The notes below the pieces were generated by a model, which was not told the DNA's origin, searched no databases, and saw nothing but the letters and a program-made list of their open reading frames with translations. A stretch of DNA of 12,536 bases, taken from Streptosporangiaceae bacterium. GTDB lineage: Bacteria; Actinomycetota; Actinomycetes; Streptosporangiales; Streptosporangiaceae. Shown piece by piece: positions 5,585 to 11,997 of this stretch; the stretch's first letter is position 1, and every line of letters starts with the position of its first letter. The stretch is from contig JASHOI010000646.1 of the NCBI GenBank assembly GCA_030041195.1, positions 1 to 12,536 on the forward strand. The letters are read 5' to 3'. A program made the translations under genes and the position numbers.

Positions 5585-6058
5585 CCAATTCCGCCTGACA
5601 GCGTGCCCGGACAGCCCGGCATCCGTCGCGCGACCGCCGCCGACCTGCCCTCGATCAAGGCGGTCATCGACGCCGCTTACGCCAGGTACCTGCCGCTGAT
5701 GGACAAGCCGCCCGGCCCGATGCTGCGCGACTACGGGCCCTCGGTCGAGGACGGCACGACCTGGGTCGCAGGCTCGCCCGTGACGGCTGTGCTCACCCTG
5801 TATCCCCGCGACGGTTACCTGCTCGTCGAGAACATCGCCATACATCCCAGCGCGCAGGGCCGCGGGCTCGGCCGCGCGCTGATGAGCTTCGCCGAGCAGG
5901 AGGCCGCCCGCCGCGGGCTCACCCGGATGGCGCTGGTCACCCACGAGGTCATGACGGAGAACCAGGCCATCTACGCCCGGCTTGGCTACGCCGAGGTCGA
6001 GCGCCGGGCGGAGGATGGCTACCGGCGCATCTACATGGAGAAACCCCTGGTCACCTGA
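5582..6058 (+). CDS. GNAT-family N-acetyltransferase
   Basis: The 158-residue acetyltransferase has the full fold: an N-terminal IRRATAADLPSIKAVID strand-helix, the central VENIAIHPSAQGRGLGRALM with the QGRGLG acetyl-CoA loop, and the closing NQAIYARLGYAEVERR. The segment MDKPPGPMLRDYG resembles a subgroup of actinobacterial and proteobacterial GNATs with unknown substrates. The GTG start is supported by the leaderless -10 and by immediate entry into the fold. The thyX gene follows after 32 bases on the same strand and may be cotranscribed. No functional link between them is known to me. Confidence 0.92.
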   Translation: MPIPPDSVPGQPGIRRATAADLPSIKAVIDAAYARYLPLMDKPPGPMLRDYGPSVEDGTTWVAGSPVTAVLTLYPRDGYLLVENIAIHPSAQGRGLGRALMSFAEQEAARRGLTRMALVTHEVMTENQAIYARLGYAEVERRAEDGYRRIYMEKPLVT

Positions 6059-6090
6059 TCTGACCCCGCGGCTGACGAGAGGAGGATGCG

Positions 6091-6807
6091 GTGCAAGACG
6101 TGATCTTCCGCAGCGATGTGACCGCTGAACTGGTCAAACATGCTGCCAGTGATGCCGACGTCATCTGGGCCGCTCGCGTGTCGACCAGCGGCGAGCAGTC
6201 TCTGGAGGAGATCAGCAGCAATCCCGAGCGATCCGCGGGTTTGATCAACTTTCTGATGCGTGACAGGCACGGCACCCCGTTCGAGCACTCCTCCATGACG
6301 TTCTACGTGCACGCACCGATCTTTGTAATCCGTGAGTTCATGCGGCACCGGACCTTCAGCTACAACGAGGAAAGCGGCCGGTACCGCCAGCTCGACCCGG
6401 TCTTCTACGTGCCCGGCCCCGAGCGGGATCTGGTTCAGATCGGCAAGCCCGGAGCATACGAGTACGCCAGCGGCAGTGCCGATCAGCATGCCCTGGTGGA
6501 CGTCACGGTCAAGGAGTCCTGCCGCCAGGCGTACGCCGCGTACCTCAAGATGCTGGAGGCGGGAGTCGCGCGGGAAGTCGCGCGGACGGTCCTGCCGGTC
6601 GGCCTGTATTCCTCGATGTACGCCACGTGCAACGCCCGGGCCCTCATGAACTTCCTCGCGCTCCGGACCAGCCGTTCCAGCTCGGCGTTCCCGTCGTTCC
6701 CGCAACGCGAAATCGAGATGGTCGCAGACCAGATGGAAGCTGCGTGGGCCCGGGTCATGCCGCTGACCTGCGCCGCGTTCGAGCGCAACGGCCGAGTCAG
6801 CCCTTAG
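6091..6807 (+). CDS. thyX: Flavin-dependent thymidylate synthase ThyX
   Basis: Makes dTMP from dUMP using methylene-tetrahydrofolate, NADPH and FAD, in the cytosol as a homotetramer. The signature RHRTFSYNEESGRY (85-98) fits the ThyX motif RHRxxSxNExSxRY. Other typical parts are HGTPFEHSSMTFYVHAP, EVARTVLPVGLYSSMYATCN and the C-terminal FPQREIEMVADQM. At 238 residues it is complete. The GTG start has GAGGAGG five bases upstream; the ATG inside that SD is out of frame and closes at once. Unlike thyA, thyX recycles folate to tetrahydrofolate directly, so no dhfr partner is needed beside it. Its last 11 bases overlap the stop end of a LysR remnant on the other strand. Confidence 0.97.
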   Translation: MQDVIFRSDVTAELVKHAASDADVIWAARVSTSGEQSLEEISSNPERSAGLINFLMRDRHGTPFEHSSMTFYVHAPIFVIREFMRHRTFSYNEESGRYRQLDPVFYVPGPERDLVQIGKPGAYEYASGSADQHALVDVTVKESCRQAYAAYLKMLEAGVAREVARTVLPVGLYSSMYATCNARALMNFLALRTSRSSSAFPSFPQREIEMVADQMEAAWARVMPLTCAAFERNGRVSP

Positions 6808-6937
6808 GCTCGGCGCGCCGCCCGGCGTCTGCGGCGGATGTGACGATTCCCAGGAACGCCTGCGCCGCGGGAGAGGGAGTGGTCTGGCTGGATGCCAGCA
6901 CGATCCGGACGTGAAGCCGGGGCCGTGTGATCGGTAC
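6797..6937 (-). pseudogene. C-terminal remnant of a LysR-family regulator
   Basis: The minus-strand frame reads VPITRPRLHVRIVLASSQTT followed by PSPAAQAFLGIV and ends at a TGA (6799-6797). PSPAA-AFL near the end of a basic, beta-strand-like run is characteristic of the C-terminus of the LysR substrate-binding domain. Only about 46 codons remain; the DNA-binding half and most of the effector domain are gone. In-frame sequence continues beyond 6937 but lies antisense to the efflux-pump remnant and looks unlike LysR. The recognition rests on a short stretch, hence moderate confidence. Confidence 0.5.
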
Positions 6938-7403
6938 CAGCGCGCTCGCCGGCGTCGGTGTCGGCCTCTCCCTCACTGGCGGATCCCAGGCCGTGGTCGG
7001 CTCCGCCCCGGCCACCCACGCCGGAATCGCCGCCGGCATCCAGCAGATCAGCCTGAACATCGGCGGAGCCCTCGCCACCGCGGTTCTCGGATCGGTCATG
7101 GTCAGCCGCACCGGCACGGTGCCGCCCGGCCTCCTGGCCCGTCGGCACGTTCCCGCCGGGCTGGCGGCCAGGCTGACCGCCGCCAGGGCGGCCATCGCCC
7201 AGGGAGTGATCCCGCTGCCCCCCGGCCTGACCGGCCATCAGGCCGGTGTGGCGGTCATGGCCGGCCAGCAGGCGATGACCGCTGGTCTTCGCACTGCGCT
7301 CATCATCATCGCTGCCGTCACCGCGGCGGCCAGCCTCGCCGCCGTGAGCCTGATCAAAAGCCCGGTCCGCGCTGCGCGCCACGACGGCGGCCTGCCGGGA
7401 TAG
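6927..7403 (+). pseudogene. C-terminal remnant of a DHA2 (EmrB/QacA-type) multidrug efflux transporter
   Basis: The frame reads TSALAGVGVGLSLTGGSQAV, then ATHAGIAAGIQQISLNIGGA and LATAVLGSVMVSR. This matches the segment of 14-helix DHA2 transporters where an AGxASGxxxxxxxxGGAxGxAxxG pattern marks the next-to-last helices. A loop with PPGL repeats follows, then a last helix (ALIIIAAVTAAASLAAVSLI). Only about 150 of the usual 450-500 residues remain, and an in-frame stop (6912-6914) closes the frame upstream. The GTG at 6927 has no SD. It is a broken gene rather than a small transporter. It points away from the LysR remnant, whose end overlaps it by about ten bases. Confidence 0.75.
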
Positions 7404-7445
7404 CAGGGGCCCAGGCTGCGGCGCGGCCGGGTCGACGCGAACGAC

Positions 7446-7697
7446 TCATCCTGGTTCACGGATTTCAATGGTCACGTCGTCCTCGGCGTGGATGTGATCG
7501 ATGTGGTTGCGCATGGCGGTCTGCACTGGGCCCTCGTAACGGCGGGGCCACCCGAGGTCGCCGCGCCTGGCCGCCCATCTTTCGCTGCTGGTCGTGCCGT
7601 GCTCGGTATTGCACAGGCTGCAGCGCCAGCGCCACTGGTGCCGGCCGACGTCGTACCAGGCGATCACGGTGCCCTCATCGTCTGGTTCCAGGTTCAC
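7446..7697 (-). CDS. Small Cys2-His2-like putative zinc-binding protein, function unknown
   Basis: The 83-residue protein begins VNLEPDDEGTVIAWYDVGRH and has WRCSLCNTEHG (CxxC) in the middle and HIDHIHAED near the end, giving two Cys and several His in an order that could hold one zinc. It ends in an acidic/basic tail (DDVTIEIREPG). I prefer GTG 7697 to the longer frame starting at 7811: the longer N-terminus is Arg/Ser/Pro-rich noncoding-like sequence running into the permease promoter, while TAGCCT lies seven bases before GTG 7697, fitting a leaderless start. It stands between the efflux-pump remnant and the nickel permease. No family could be named. Confidence 0.6.
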   Translation of the reverse strand: MNLEPDDEGTVIAWYDVGRHQWRWRCSLCNTEHGTTSSERWAARRGDLGWPRRYEGPVQTAMRNHIDHIHAEDDVTIEIREPG

Positions 7698-7735
7698 GCA
7701 GATCAGGCTATGCCTCGCGGATGGCTTCAAGGGCC

Positions 7736-7755
7736 GGGCAGCGGGCGAGCTGGCC
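7736..7755. repeat. Copy of the RNase P RNA terminal (P1) sequence
   Basis: The 15-mer GCAGCGGGCGAGCTG (7738-7752) is identical to the plus strand at 9589-9603, where it forms the 3' side of the RNase P P1 helix. Two more matching G residues upstream extend this to 17 bases in direct orientation (7736-7752 versus 9587-9603). Measured instead against the 5' end of the RNA (minus strand, from 10001), the match is 18 bases (7738-7755). P1 is self-complementary, so either end could be the source. Confidence 0.75.
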
Positions 7756-7805
7756 CTGCGACCGGTCCGCGAAAGAAGAGGTCCTTGATTGCACAGAATG
7801 AGTAG

Positions 7806-7822
7806 TTGCAACTCATATGCAG
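7806..7822. promoter_or_regulatory. Nur-box-like operator of the nickel permease
   Basis: TTGCAA, five bases, ATGCAG fits the published Streptomyces Nur consensus tTGCaa-N5-ttGCAA with two mismatches in the second half-site. The TTGCAA coincides with the likely -35. A Fur-family regulator gene follows the permease, so nickel-dependent repression by that protein is the simplest reading. Confidence 0.65.
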
Positions 7823-7834
7823 CTGGGTTAGCGT
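7806..7834 (+). promoter_or_regulatory. Probable promoter of the nickel permease
   Basis: TTGCAA (7806-7811) as -35 and TAGCGT (7829-7834) as -10 are 17 bases apart. Transcription would start near 7841, inside the 12-base palindrome GCGCCTAGGCGC (7835-7846). Both hexamers deviate from consensus, so the call depends on position and on the overlapping Nur-like box. Confidence 0.5.
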
Positions 7835-7881
7835 GCGCCTAGGCGCAGGAGCTGCTGCGCGGGCTACCGAGGGGTGGGACG

Positions 7882-9072
7882 ATGACCGCTCAGAGCGCGA
7901 CACCGCAGGGCCAGATGAGCCTGTACAGGATTTTCCGTGAGTCGTTCCGGAGCATGGACGGCACCGAACGGCGGCGGGTGCTCGGCATGTACGGCACGAT
8001 CCTGCTGCTGCACGCGGTGGGGTTCGCGGTGTTCATCGCCTACGTGCTGCCCGCGCACTACAAGTTCTTCGGTGTCGGGCTGTGCGTCACCGCCTACACC
8101 CTGGGACTGCGGCACGCGTTCGACGCCGACCACATCTCGGCGATCGACAACACCACCCGCAAGTCGATGAACCAGCGTAAGGAGGAAGAGCCGCGCCCAT
8201 TCGCCTACGGCTACTTCTTCTCCATGGGCCACTCCACCATCGTGATCGCGATCGGGGTCGGGCTCATCATCGCCGTCAAGACCGTGCTGCCGGCGGTCAC
8301 GCACTCCAACTCCTCGCTGGAGTCGTTCGGCGGCACCTTCGGGACCATCGTGTCCGCCGCGTTCTTGTTCCTGATCGGCGTGCTCAACCTGGTCATCCTG
8401 GGCGGCATCGTCAAGGTGTTCCGGTCGATGCACCGCGGGGACTACAACGAGGCCGAACTGGAGCGGCAGCTGGAGAACCGCGGGTTCTTCTACCGGTTCT
8501 TCGGCCGGTGGATGAATACCATCAACAAGGAATGGCAGATGTACCCGGTCGGGGTGGTGTTCGGCATGGGCTTCGACACCGCGACCGAGGTGGCCCTGCT
8601 GACGGCCACCGCGCTGGCGGCCTCCGAGCACATCCCGTGGCAGGCGATCATCTGCCTGCCGATCTTGTTCACCGCCGGAATGAGCCTGATGGACACCACC
8701 GACGGCATGTTCATGAACCTGGCCTACGGCTGGGCGTTCTTCAACCCGGTCCGCAAGGTCTTCTACAACCTGGCGATCACCGGCCTGTCCGTGGCGATCT
8801 GTTTTTTCATCGGCGGCATCGAGACCCTCAGCCTCATCCCGCAGGACTTCCCCCGCAGCTTCAGCCAGAACAGTGGCTTCTGGGGATTCATGTTCAACTT
8901 CGACATTAACAAGGCCGGGTTTGTGATCGTCGGCATGTTCATCGTCACCTGGGCTGTGGCCATTGCCATCTGGCGGTGGGGGCACATCGAGGAAAGATGG
9001 ACCGCCCGCCTGAACGCCCCGGCTCCGGACAAGTGGGGAGGGGACTGGGCGGAGACCGAAGCCTCCGACTGA
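7882..9072 (+). CDS. Nickel/cobalt permease, NiCoT (HoxN/NixA) family
   Basis: Integral membrane importer of Ni2+ and/or Co2+. The family signature HAFDADH (78-84), with its metal-recognition His and Asp residues in the second helix, is intact, as are FAYGYFFSMGHSTIV and the second signature GMGFDTATEVALL, plus LFTAGMSLMDTTDG. About eight hydrophobic helices run through 396 residues, beginning with TILLLHAVGFAVFIAYVL. The ATG has GAGGGG a few bases upstream. Nickel versus cobalt preference cannot be read from sequence, but a Nur-like operator and a Fur-family gene 29 bases downstream point to nickel. Nickel would serve urease, hydrogenase or Ni superoxide dismutase, none of which is in the window. 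Confidence 0.95.
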   Translation: MTAQSATPQGQMSLYRIFRESFRSMDGTERRRVLGMYGTILLLHAVGFAVFIAYVLPAHYKFFGVGLCVTAYTLGLRHAFDADHISAIDNTTRKSMNQRKEEEPRPFAYGYFFSMGHSTIVIAIGVGLIIAVKTVLPAVTHSNSSLESFGGTFGTIVSAAFLFLIGVLNLVILGGIVKVFRSMHRGDYNEAELERQLENRGFFYRFFGRWMNTINKEWQMYPVGVVFGMGFDTATEVALLTATALAASEHIPWQAIICLPILFTAGMSLMDTTDGMFMNLAYGWAFFNPVRKVFYNLAITGLSVAICFFIGGIETLSLIPQDFPRSFSQNSGFWGFMFNFDINKAGFVIVGMFIVTWAVAIAIWRWGHIEERWTARLNAPAPDKWGGDWAETEASD

Positions 9073-9089
9073 CCGCCCTTTCAGCCGGA

Positions 9090-9104
9090 TACCCTCAGCT
9101 CGTG
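9090..9104 (+). promoter_or_regulatory. TANNNT -10 and leaderless GTG start of the Fur-family gene
   Basis: TACCCT (9090-9095) is followed by six bases and GTG (9102). There is no SD. This would let the regulator be made from its own transcript in addition to read-through from the permease promoter. Confidence 0.5.
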
Positions 9105-9611
9105 GTCAAGCATGGCCAGTCTGGCGTCGCACCGCTGGGTGAGTTCGGGACAATCGAGGAGGTGCTCGCCAGGCTGCGCGAGCGTGGCGTCCGGGCCACG
9201 CCCGCCCGCAGGCTGCTGCTGGGCGCGCTGTTCAGGGACCGCACGCACCGCAGCGTGGGGGAACTCACAGGGCAAGTCCAGGCCCAGGCACCGGATGTGA
9301 ACATCACCACCATCTACCGCAACCTCGACGAGCTCGTCCGCCTGGGCGTCGTTGACCGGTCCTACCTCGGCGGCAGCACCGCCGCCTACCACCTGGCCTC
9401 GGCCACACACGCCCACCTGTTCTGTGAGCAATGCGGTGCCATCACCGAGGTGCCCAGCGAATTGTTCCGCGACATCACCAGAACACTGGCCGCCAGATAC
9501 GAATTCGCCGTCAACCCGCACAACTTCTCCGTCGTCGGCCGCTGCGCCAACTGCCAGCGCCACGACACCGGCCAGGTCAATGACTTGGGCAGCGGGCGAG
9601 CTGACCTGTAG
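9102..9611 (+). CDS. Fur-family metalloregulator, probably nickel-responsive (Nur-like)
   Basis: Winged-helix repressor of the Fur family with 169 residues. The DNA-binding half contains LRERGVRATPARRLLLGALF and the recognition region NITTIYRNLDELVRLGVVD (67-85). The dimer half has H97, the HAH at 103-105, and two CxxC pairs (108-111, 148-151) for structural zinc. Placement behind a NiCoT permease with a Nur-like box makes nickel the likely co-repressor; zinc (Zur) or iron cannot be ruled out. An upstream in-frame start at 8976 lies inside the permease gene, so I chose GTG 9102. The last seven or so codons (GSGRADL) overlap the 3' end of RNase P RNA on the opposite strand. Confidence 0.9.
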   Translation: MVKHGQSGVAPLGEFGTIEEVLARLRERGVRATPARRLLLGALFRDRTHRSVGELTGQVQAQAPDVNITTIYRNLDELVRLGVVDRSYLGGSTAAYHLASATHAHLFCEQCGAITEVPSELFRDITRTLAARYEFAVNPHNFSVVGRCANCQRHDTGQVNDLGSGRADL

Positions 9612-10001
9612 GCCGGGTTCTGTGCACCCGCGTTACGCGGGCCGGCGGCCATCCATCTAGGACTGCCGTTGCCGGCAGCCTCGTGCGGTCTACCCGCGAG
9701 CATCGGGCGGGCCGCCCTCAACCGCTCGCGCAGGAGACGCTTCCGCGTCTCCCTCTTGACCTTGCTCCGGGTGGGGTTTACCGAGCCGCCCGGATCACTC
9801 CGGGCGCTGGTGGTCTCTTACACCGCCGTTTCACCCTTACCCCCGGACGAGTCCGGGGGCGGTCTGTTTTCTGTGGCACTTTCCCGCGGGTCACCCCGGG
9901 TCGGCGTTACCGACCACCCTGCCCTGCGGAGCCCGGACCTTCCTCGACGCCGCCTGGAGACCAGGCGGGCGCCGCGGCCGCCCGGCCAGCTCGCCCGCTG
10001 C
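9589..10001 (-). ncRNA. rnpB: RNase P RNA (rnpB), bacterial type A
   Basis: Catalytic RNA that cuts the 5' leader from tRNA precursors with the RnpA protein. Read on the minus strand, the two ends pair perfectly as a 15-base P1 helix (GCAGCGGGCGAGCTG at 10001-9987 with its complement at 9603-9589). Between them are the conserved blocks GAGGAAGGTCCGGGCTCC (CR I, with G where many species have A or C), ACAGAAAACAGACCGCC (P4 region), GGTAAACCCCACCCGGAGCA (the CCA-binding loop, P15) and ACAGAACCCGGCCTACAG (3' P4 strand). The length of about 413 nt fits actinobacteria. Exact mature ends are estimated from P1. Confidence 0.97.
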
Positions 10002-10007
10002 TCCGTC

Positions 10008-10052
10008 AAGGATAGGCGCTACCGCCCGGCCCGCAAGGATCGGCGCTACCGC
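10008..10052. repeat. Imperfect direct repeat, 18 bp at 27-bp period, over the rnpB promoter
   Basis: AAGGATAGGCGCTACCGC (10008-10025) and AAGGATCGGCGCTACCGC (10035-10052) differ at one base. The left copy contains the rnpB -10 (TATCCT on the minus strand). The right copy has GATCCT there and includes the TAG stop of the RNase H gene. Confidence 0.92.
10009..10036 (-). promoter_or_regulatory. Probable rnpB promoter
   Basis: On the minus strand TTGCGG (10036-10031) and TATCCT (10014-10009) are 16 bases apart, with the -10 ending seven bases before the first base of P1 (10001). Spacing and position suit a stable-RNA promoter. Both elements fall in a 27-bp-period duplication that reaches into the end of the RNase H gene. 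Confidence 0.6.
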
Positions 10053-11191
10053 GCGATCTGGCTGAGGTGCGCGGTGTCGTTGAGCGACCGGACCACGGCC
10101 GGGCCGTCGGCGAACCAGGCGATCTCGCACAGCGACGCGACGTCGAGGTGGATCCGGAACATCGTCACCGGCGGGGCAAGCATCGCGCGGCAGGCCGCGA
10201 TCTTGATCGGCGAGACGTGGCTGACCAGCAGCAGCGTGCGGAACGGGTGCTCGGCGAGCAGCCGGTCCAGCGCGGCGTTGACGCGGAGGATGGCGGCGGC
10301 GAAGCTCTCCCCGCCGGGCGGCGCCGCGTCGACGTTGCCCCTCCATGCCGACAGCTCGTCCGGCCACCGCTCCGCCGCCTCGGCGAAGGTCAGCCCCTCC
10401 CACTTGCCGAAATCGACCTCGGCCAGGCCGTCGTCGGCCTGCAGCGGCGTGCCGGTGGCCCGGGCCACCGCCTCCGCGGTCTGCCGCGCCCGCTGCAGCG
10501 GCGAGGTCACGATCACGTCGATGCCGCCCCGGGCGGCCAGCCGCTCCGCCGCCGCGGCCGCCTGCCGCAGACCCTCCTCGGTCAGCGGGATGTCACCGCG
10601 CCCAGCGAACCGCCGCTCGGCGGACAGCGCGGTCTCGCCGTGCCGCAGCAGCAGCGTGGTGGTCGCCTGCCCCTGCACGGGCCGCCATCCCGTTGCCGGC
10701 CGGGGCTTGGCGGATTCCGCCGCCGTCCCGCCGGTCCCGGCTGCCGCGTCCATCGCCTGGTTGGCCAGCGCGTCGGCGCGGGTGTTGCGGGCCCGCGGGA
10801 CCCACACGTAGGAAACCTGGCCGAGCCGCTGGGCCTGGTCCTGCGCCGACCGGGCAAGGGAGGCGAGGTTCGGGTCCTTGATCTGCCAGTGCCCCGACAT
10901 CTGCTCGACGACCAGCCTGGAGTCCATCCGCACCTCGACGTCGGCGCCGGGGGTGAGGTCTGCGGCGGCCCGCAGCCCGGCCACCAGGCCGGAGTACTCG
11001 GCCACGTTGTTGGTCGTAGTGCCCAGGCTGTCATGCATCTCGGCGAGGACCTCGCCGGTCGCCTGGTCGCGCACCAGTGCGCCGTAACCCGCCGGGCCCG
11101 GGTTGCCGCGCGAGCCGCCGTCGGCCTCGACGACGAGCTTCCGGGCCGATGCTGGCCCGGGGGGACGACCTCCCCGAACCCCCTCGGTCAC
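10046..11191 (-). CDS. Bifunctional RNase H / histidine (acid) phosphatase fusion, Rv2228c type
   Basis: Two enzymes in one 381-residue chain. The N-terminal RNase HI-like domain degrades RNA in RNA-DNA hybrids and shows its acidic residues in VEADGGSRGNPG (D24), NNVAEYSG (E65), VRMDSRLV (D90) and NTRADALAN (D140). After a Pro/Ala linker (about 150-176) comes a CobC-like phosphoglycerate-mutase-fold phosphatase with LLRHGE (R183, H184), VDFGKWEG and the second histidine in LLLVSHVSPIK. The same fusion is known in Mycobacterium (Rv2228c), where alpha-ribazole phosphatase activity has been proposed for the second half. GTG 11191 is chosen because it overlaps the upstream stop as GTGA. The longer frame to 11317 would only read antisense-like Arg/Pro sequence through the upstream gene. 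Confidence 0.95.
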   Translation of the reverse strand: MTEGVRGGRPPGPASARKLVVEADGGSRGNPGPAGYGALVRDQATGEVLAEMHDSLGTTTNNVAEYSGLVAGLRAAADLTPGADVEVRMDSRLVVEQMSGHWQIKDPNLASLARSAQDQAQRLGQVSYVWVPRARNTRADALANQAMDAAAGTGGTAAESAKPRPATGWRPVQGQATTTLLLRHGETALSAERRFAGRGDIPLTEEGLRQAAAAAERLAARGGIDVIVTSPLQRARQTAEAVARATGTPLQADDGLAEVDFGKWEGLTFAEAAERWPDELSAWRGNVDAAPPGGESFAAAILRVNAALDRLLAEHPFRTLLLVSHVSPIKIAACRAMLAPPVTMFRIHLDVASLCEIAWFADGPAVVRSLNDTAHLSQIAR

Positions 11192-11931
11192 AGCCCCGAC
11201 TCGGGCGTCCGGACCAGGATCCTGCGGCACTCCTCGCAGCGGACCACCTCGTCGGGGTCGGCGTTCCTGATGTTGTTCAGGTCCACGGTGTTCAGCGACA
11301 GGTGACAGCCCTCGCACCGGCCGGCGCGCAGCGCCGCGGCGCCGACGCCGCCGTGCTGCTGCCGCATCCGCTCGTACAGGTCCAGCAGGTCCTGCGGCTC
11401 CTCGCTGGCCACGGCCGCCCGGCGATCGGCCGCCTTGCCCGCCTGCTCGGCTATCTCGGCCACGGCGGCGTCCCGCCGGGCCGTGATCACGTCGCGGGCG
11501 GCCGCGATCTCCACCCGCTCGGCAGCGGCCGCCTCGCGGCTGCCCTGCGAGGCCTCCTGGCGCTCCATGACGTCGAGCACGATCTCCTCGAGGTCGGACT
11601 GTCTGCGGGTGAGCGAGACGATCTCAGACTGCAGGTTCTCCAGCTCGCGGGGGGACGCGACCTGCCCGGCATCCAGCCGCTGGCGGTCCCGGTCGATGCG
11701 GGTGCGCACCTGGTCGACATCTGCCTCCGCCTTGGCCAGCGCGCGCTTGAGGTCGCCCTGCTCGGCCTCGAGAGAGGCGATGGTGTCGCGCAGCCGCGCG
11801 TCACGCTGCTCGAGCTGCTCGAGCTCCGCGTGCTCGGGGAGCCCCCGGCGGCGGTTCTCGAGCCTCGTCAGCTCGGCGTCCAGGTCGGCAAGCTCAAGCA
11901 GCCGCAGCTGCGCCTCGGGAGATGCTTTCAC
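11188..11931 (-). CDS. Coiled-coil protein with C4 zinc ribbon, Rv2229c/DUF164-like
   Basis: The 247-residue protein is nearly all heptad-rich helix (about 5-190: LADLDAELTRLENRR, then LEQLEQRDARLRDTIASLEA and further repeats) ending in a zinc ribbon with CEGC and CEEC (about 208-238). Family members are widespread and possibly bind nucleic acid, but no biochemical role is established. It is translationally coupled to the RNase H/phosphatase gene (GTGA overlap), the same order as Rv2229c-Rv2228c in Mycobacterium. In mycobacteria a Nif3-like gene precedes it; here an anti-sigma factor does. The GTG start at 11931 begins MKASPEAQLRLLELADLD, the usual opening. There is no good SD, and TAACGT eight bases upstream suggests a near-leaderless message. 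Confidence 0.93.
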   Translation of the reverse strand: MKASPEAQLRLLELADLDAELTRLENRRRGLPEHAELEQLEQRDARLRDTIASLEAEQGDLKRALAKAEADVDQVRTRIDRDRQRLDAGQVASPRELENLQSEIVSLTRRQSDLEEIVLDVMERQEASQGSREAAAAERVEIAAARDVITARRDAAVAEIAEQAGKAADRRAAVASEEPQDLLDLYERMRQQHGGVGAAALRAGRCEGCHLSLNTVDLNNIRNADPDEVVRCEECRRILVRTPESGL

Positions 11932-11997
11932 GGGTCCCCACGTTAGCTGGTGCTTTCACCGCTGTCGCACGCAGCGGGCGCGTTCCGGGCACGGCCG

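Noticed and set aside
3424..5667. 747-codon minus-strand open frame
   Set aside because: It runs antisense to four well-supported genes and in another frame of the oxidoreductase. The Arg/Gly/Pro-rich text is typical of GC-rich shadow frames.
6804..7382. 192-codon minus-strand ORF (His/Asp/Gly-rich)
   Set aside because: It is antisense to the DHA2 remnant and in a different frame from the LysR stub; no recognisable motif.
7864..8985. 373-codon minus-strand ORF rich in His, Asp and Glu
   Set aside because: It is exactly antisense to the NiCoT permease, whose family motifs are unmistakable.
9612..10000. Plus-strand ORFs across the RNase P region
   Set aside because: The segment is fully accounted for by the conserved blocks and P1 pairing of RNase P RNA; the frames show no domain.
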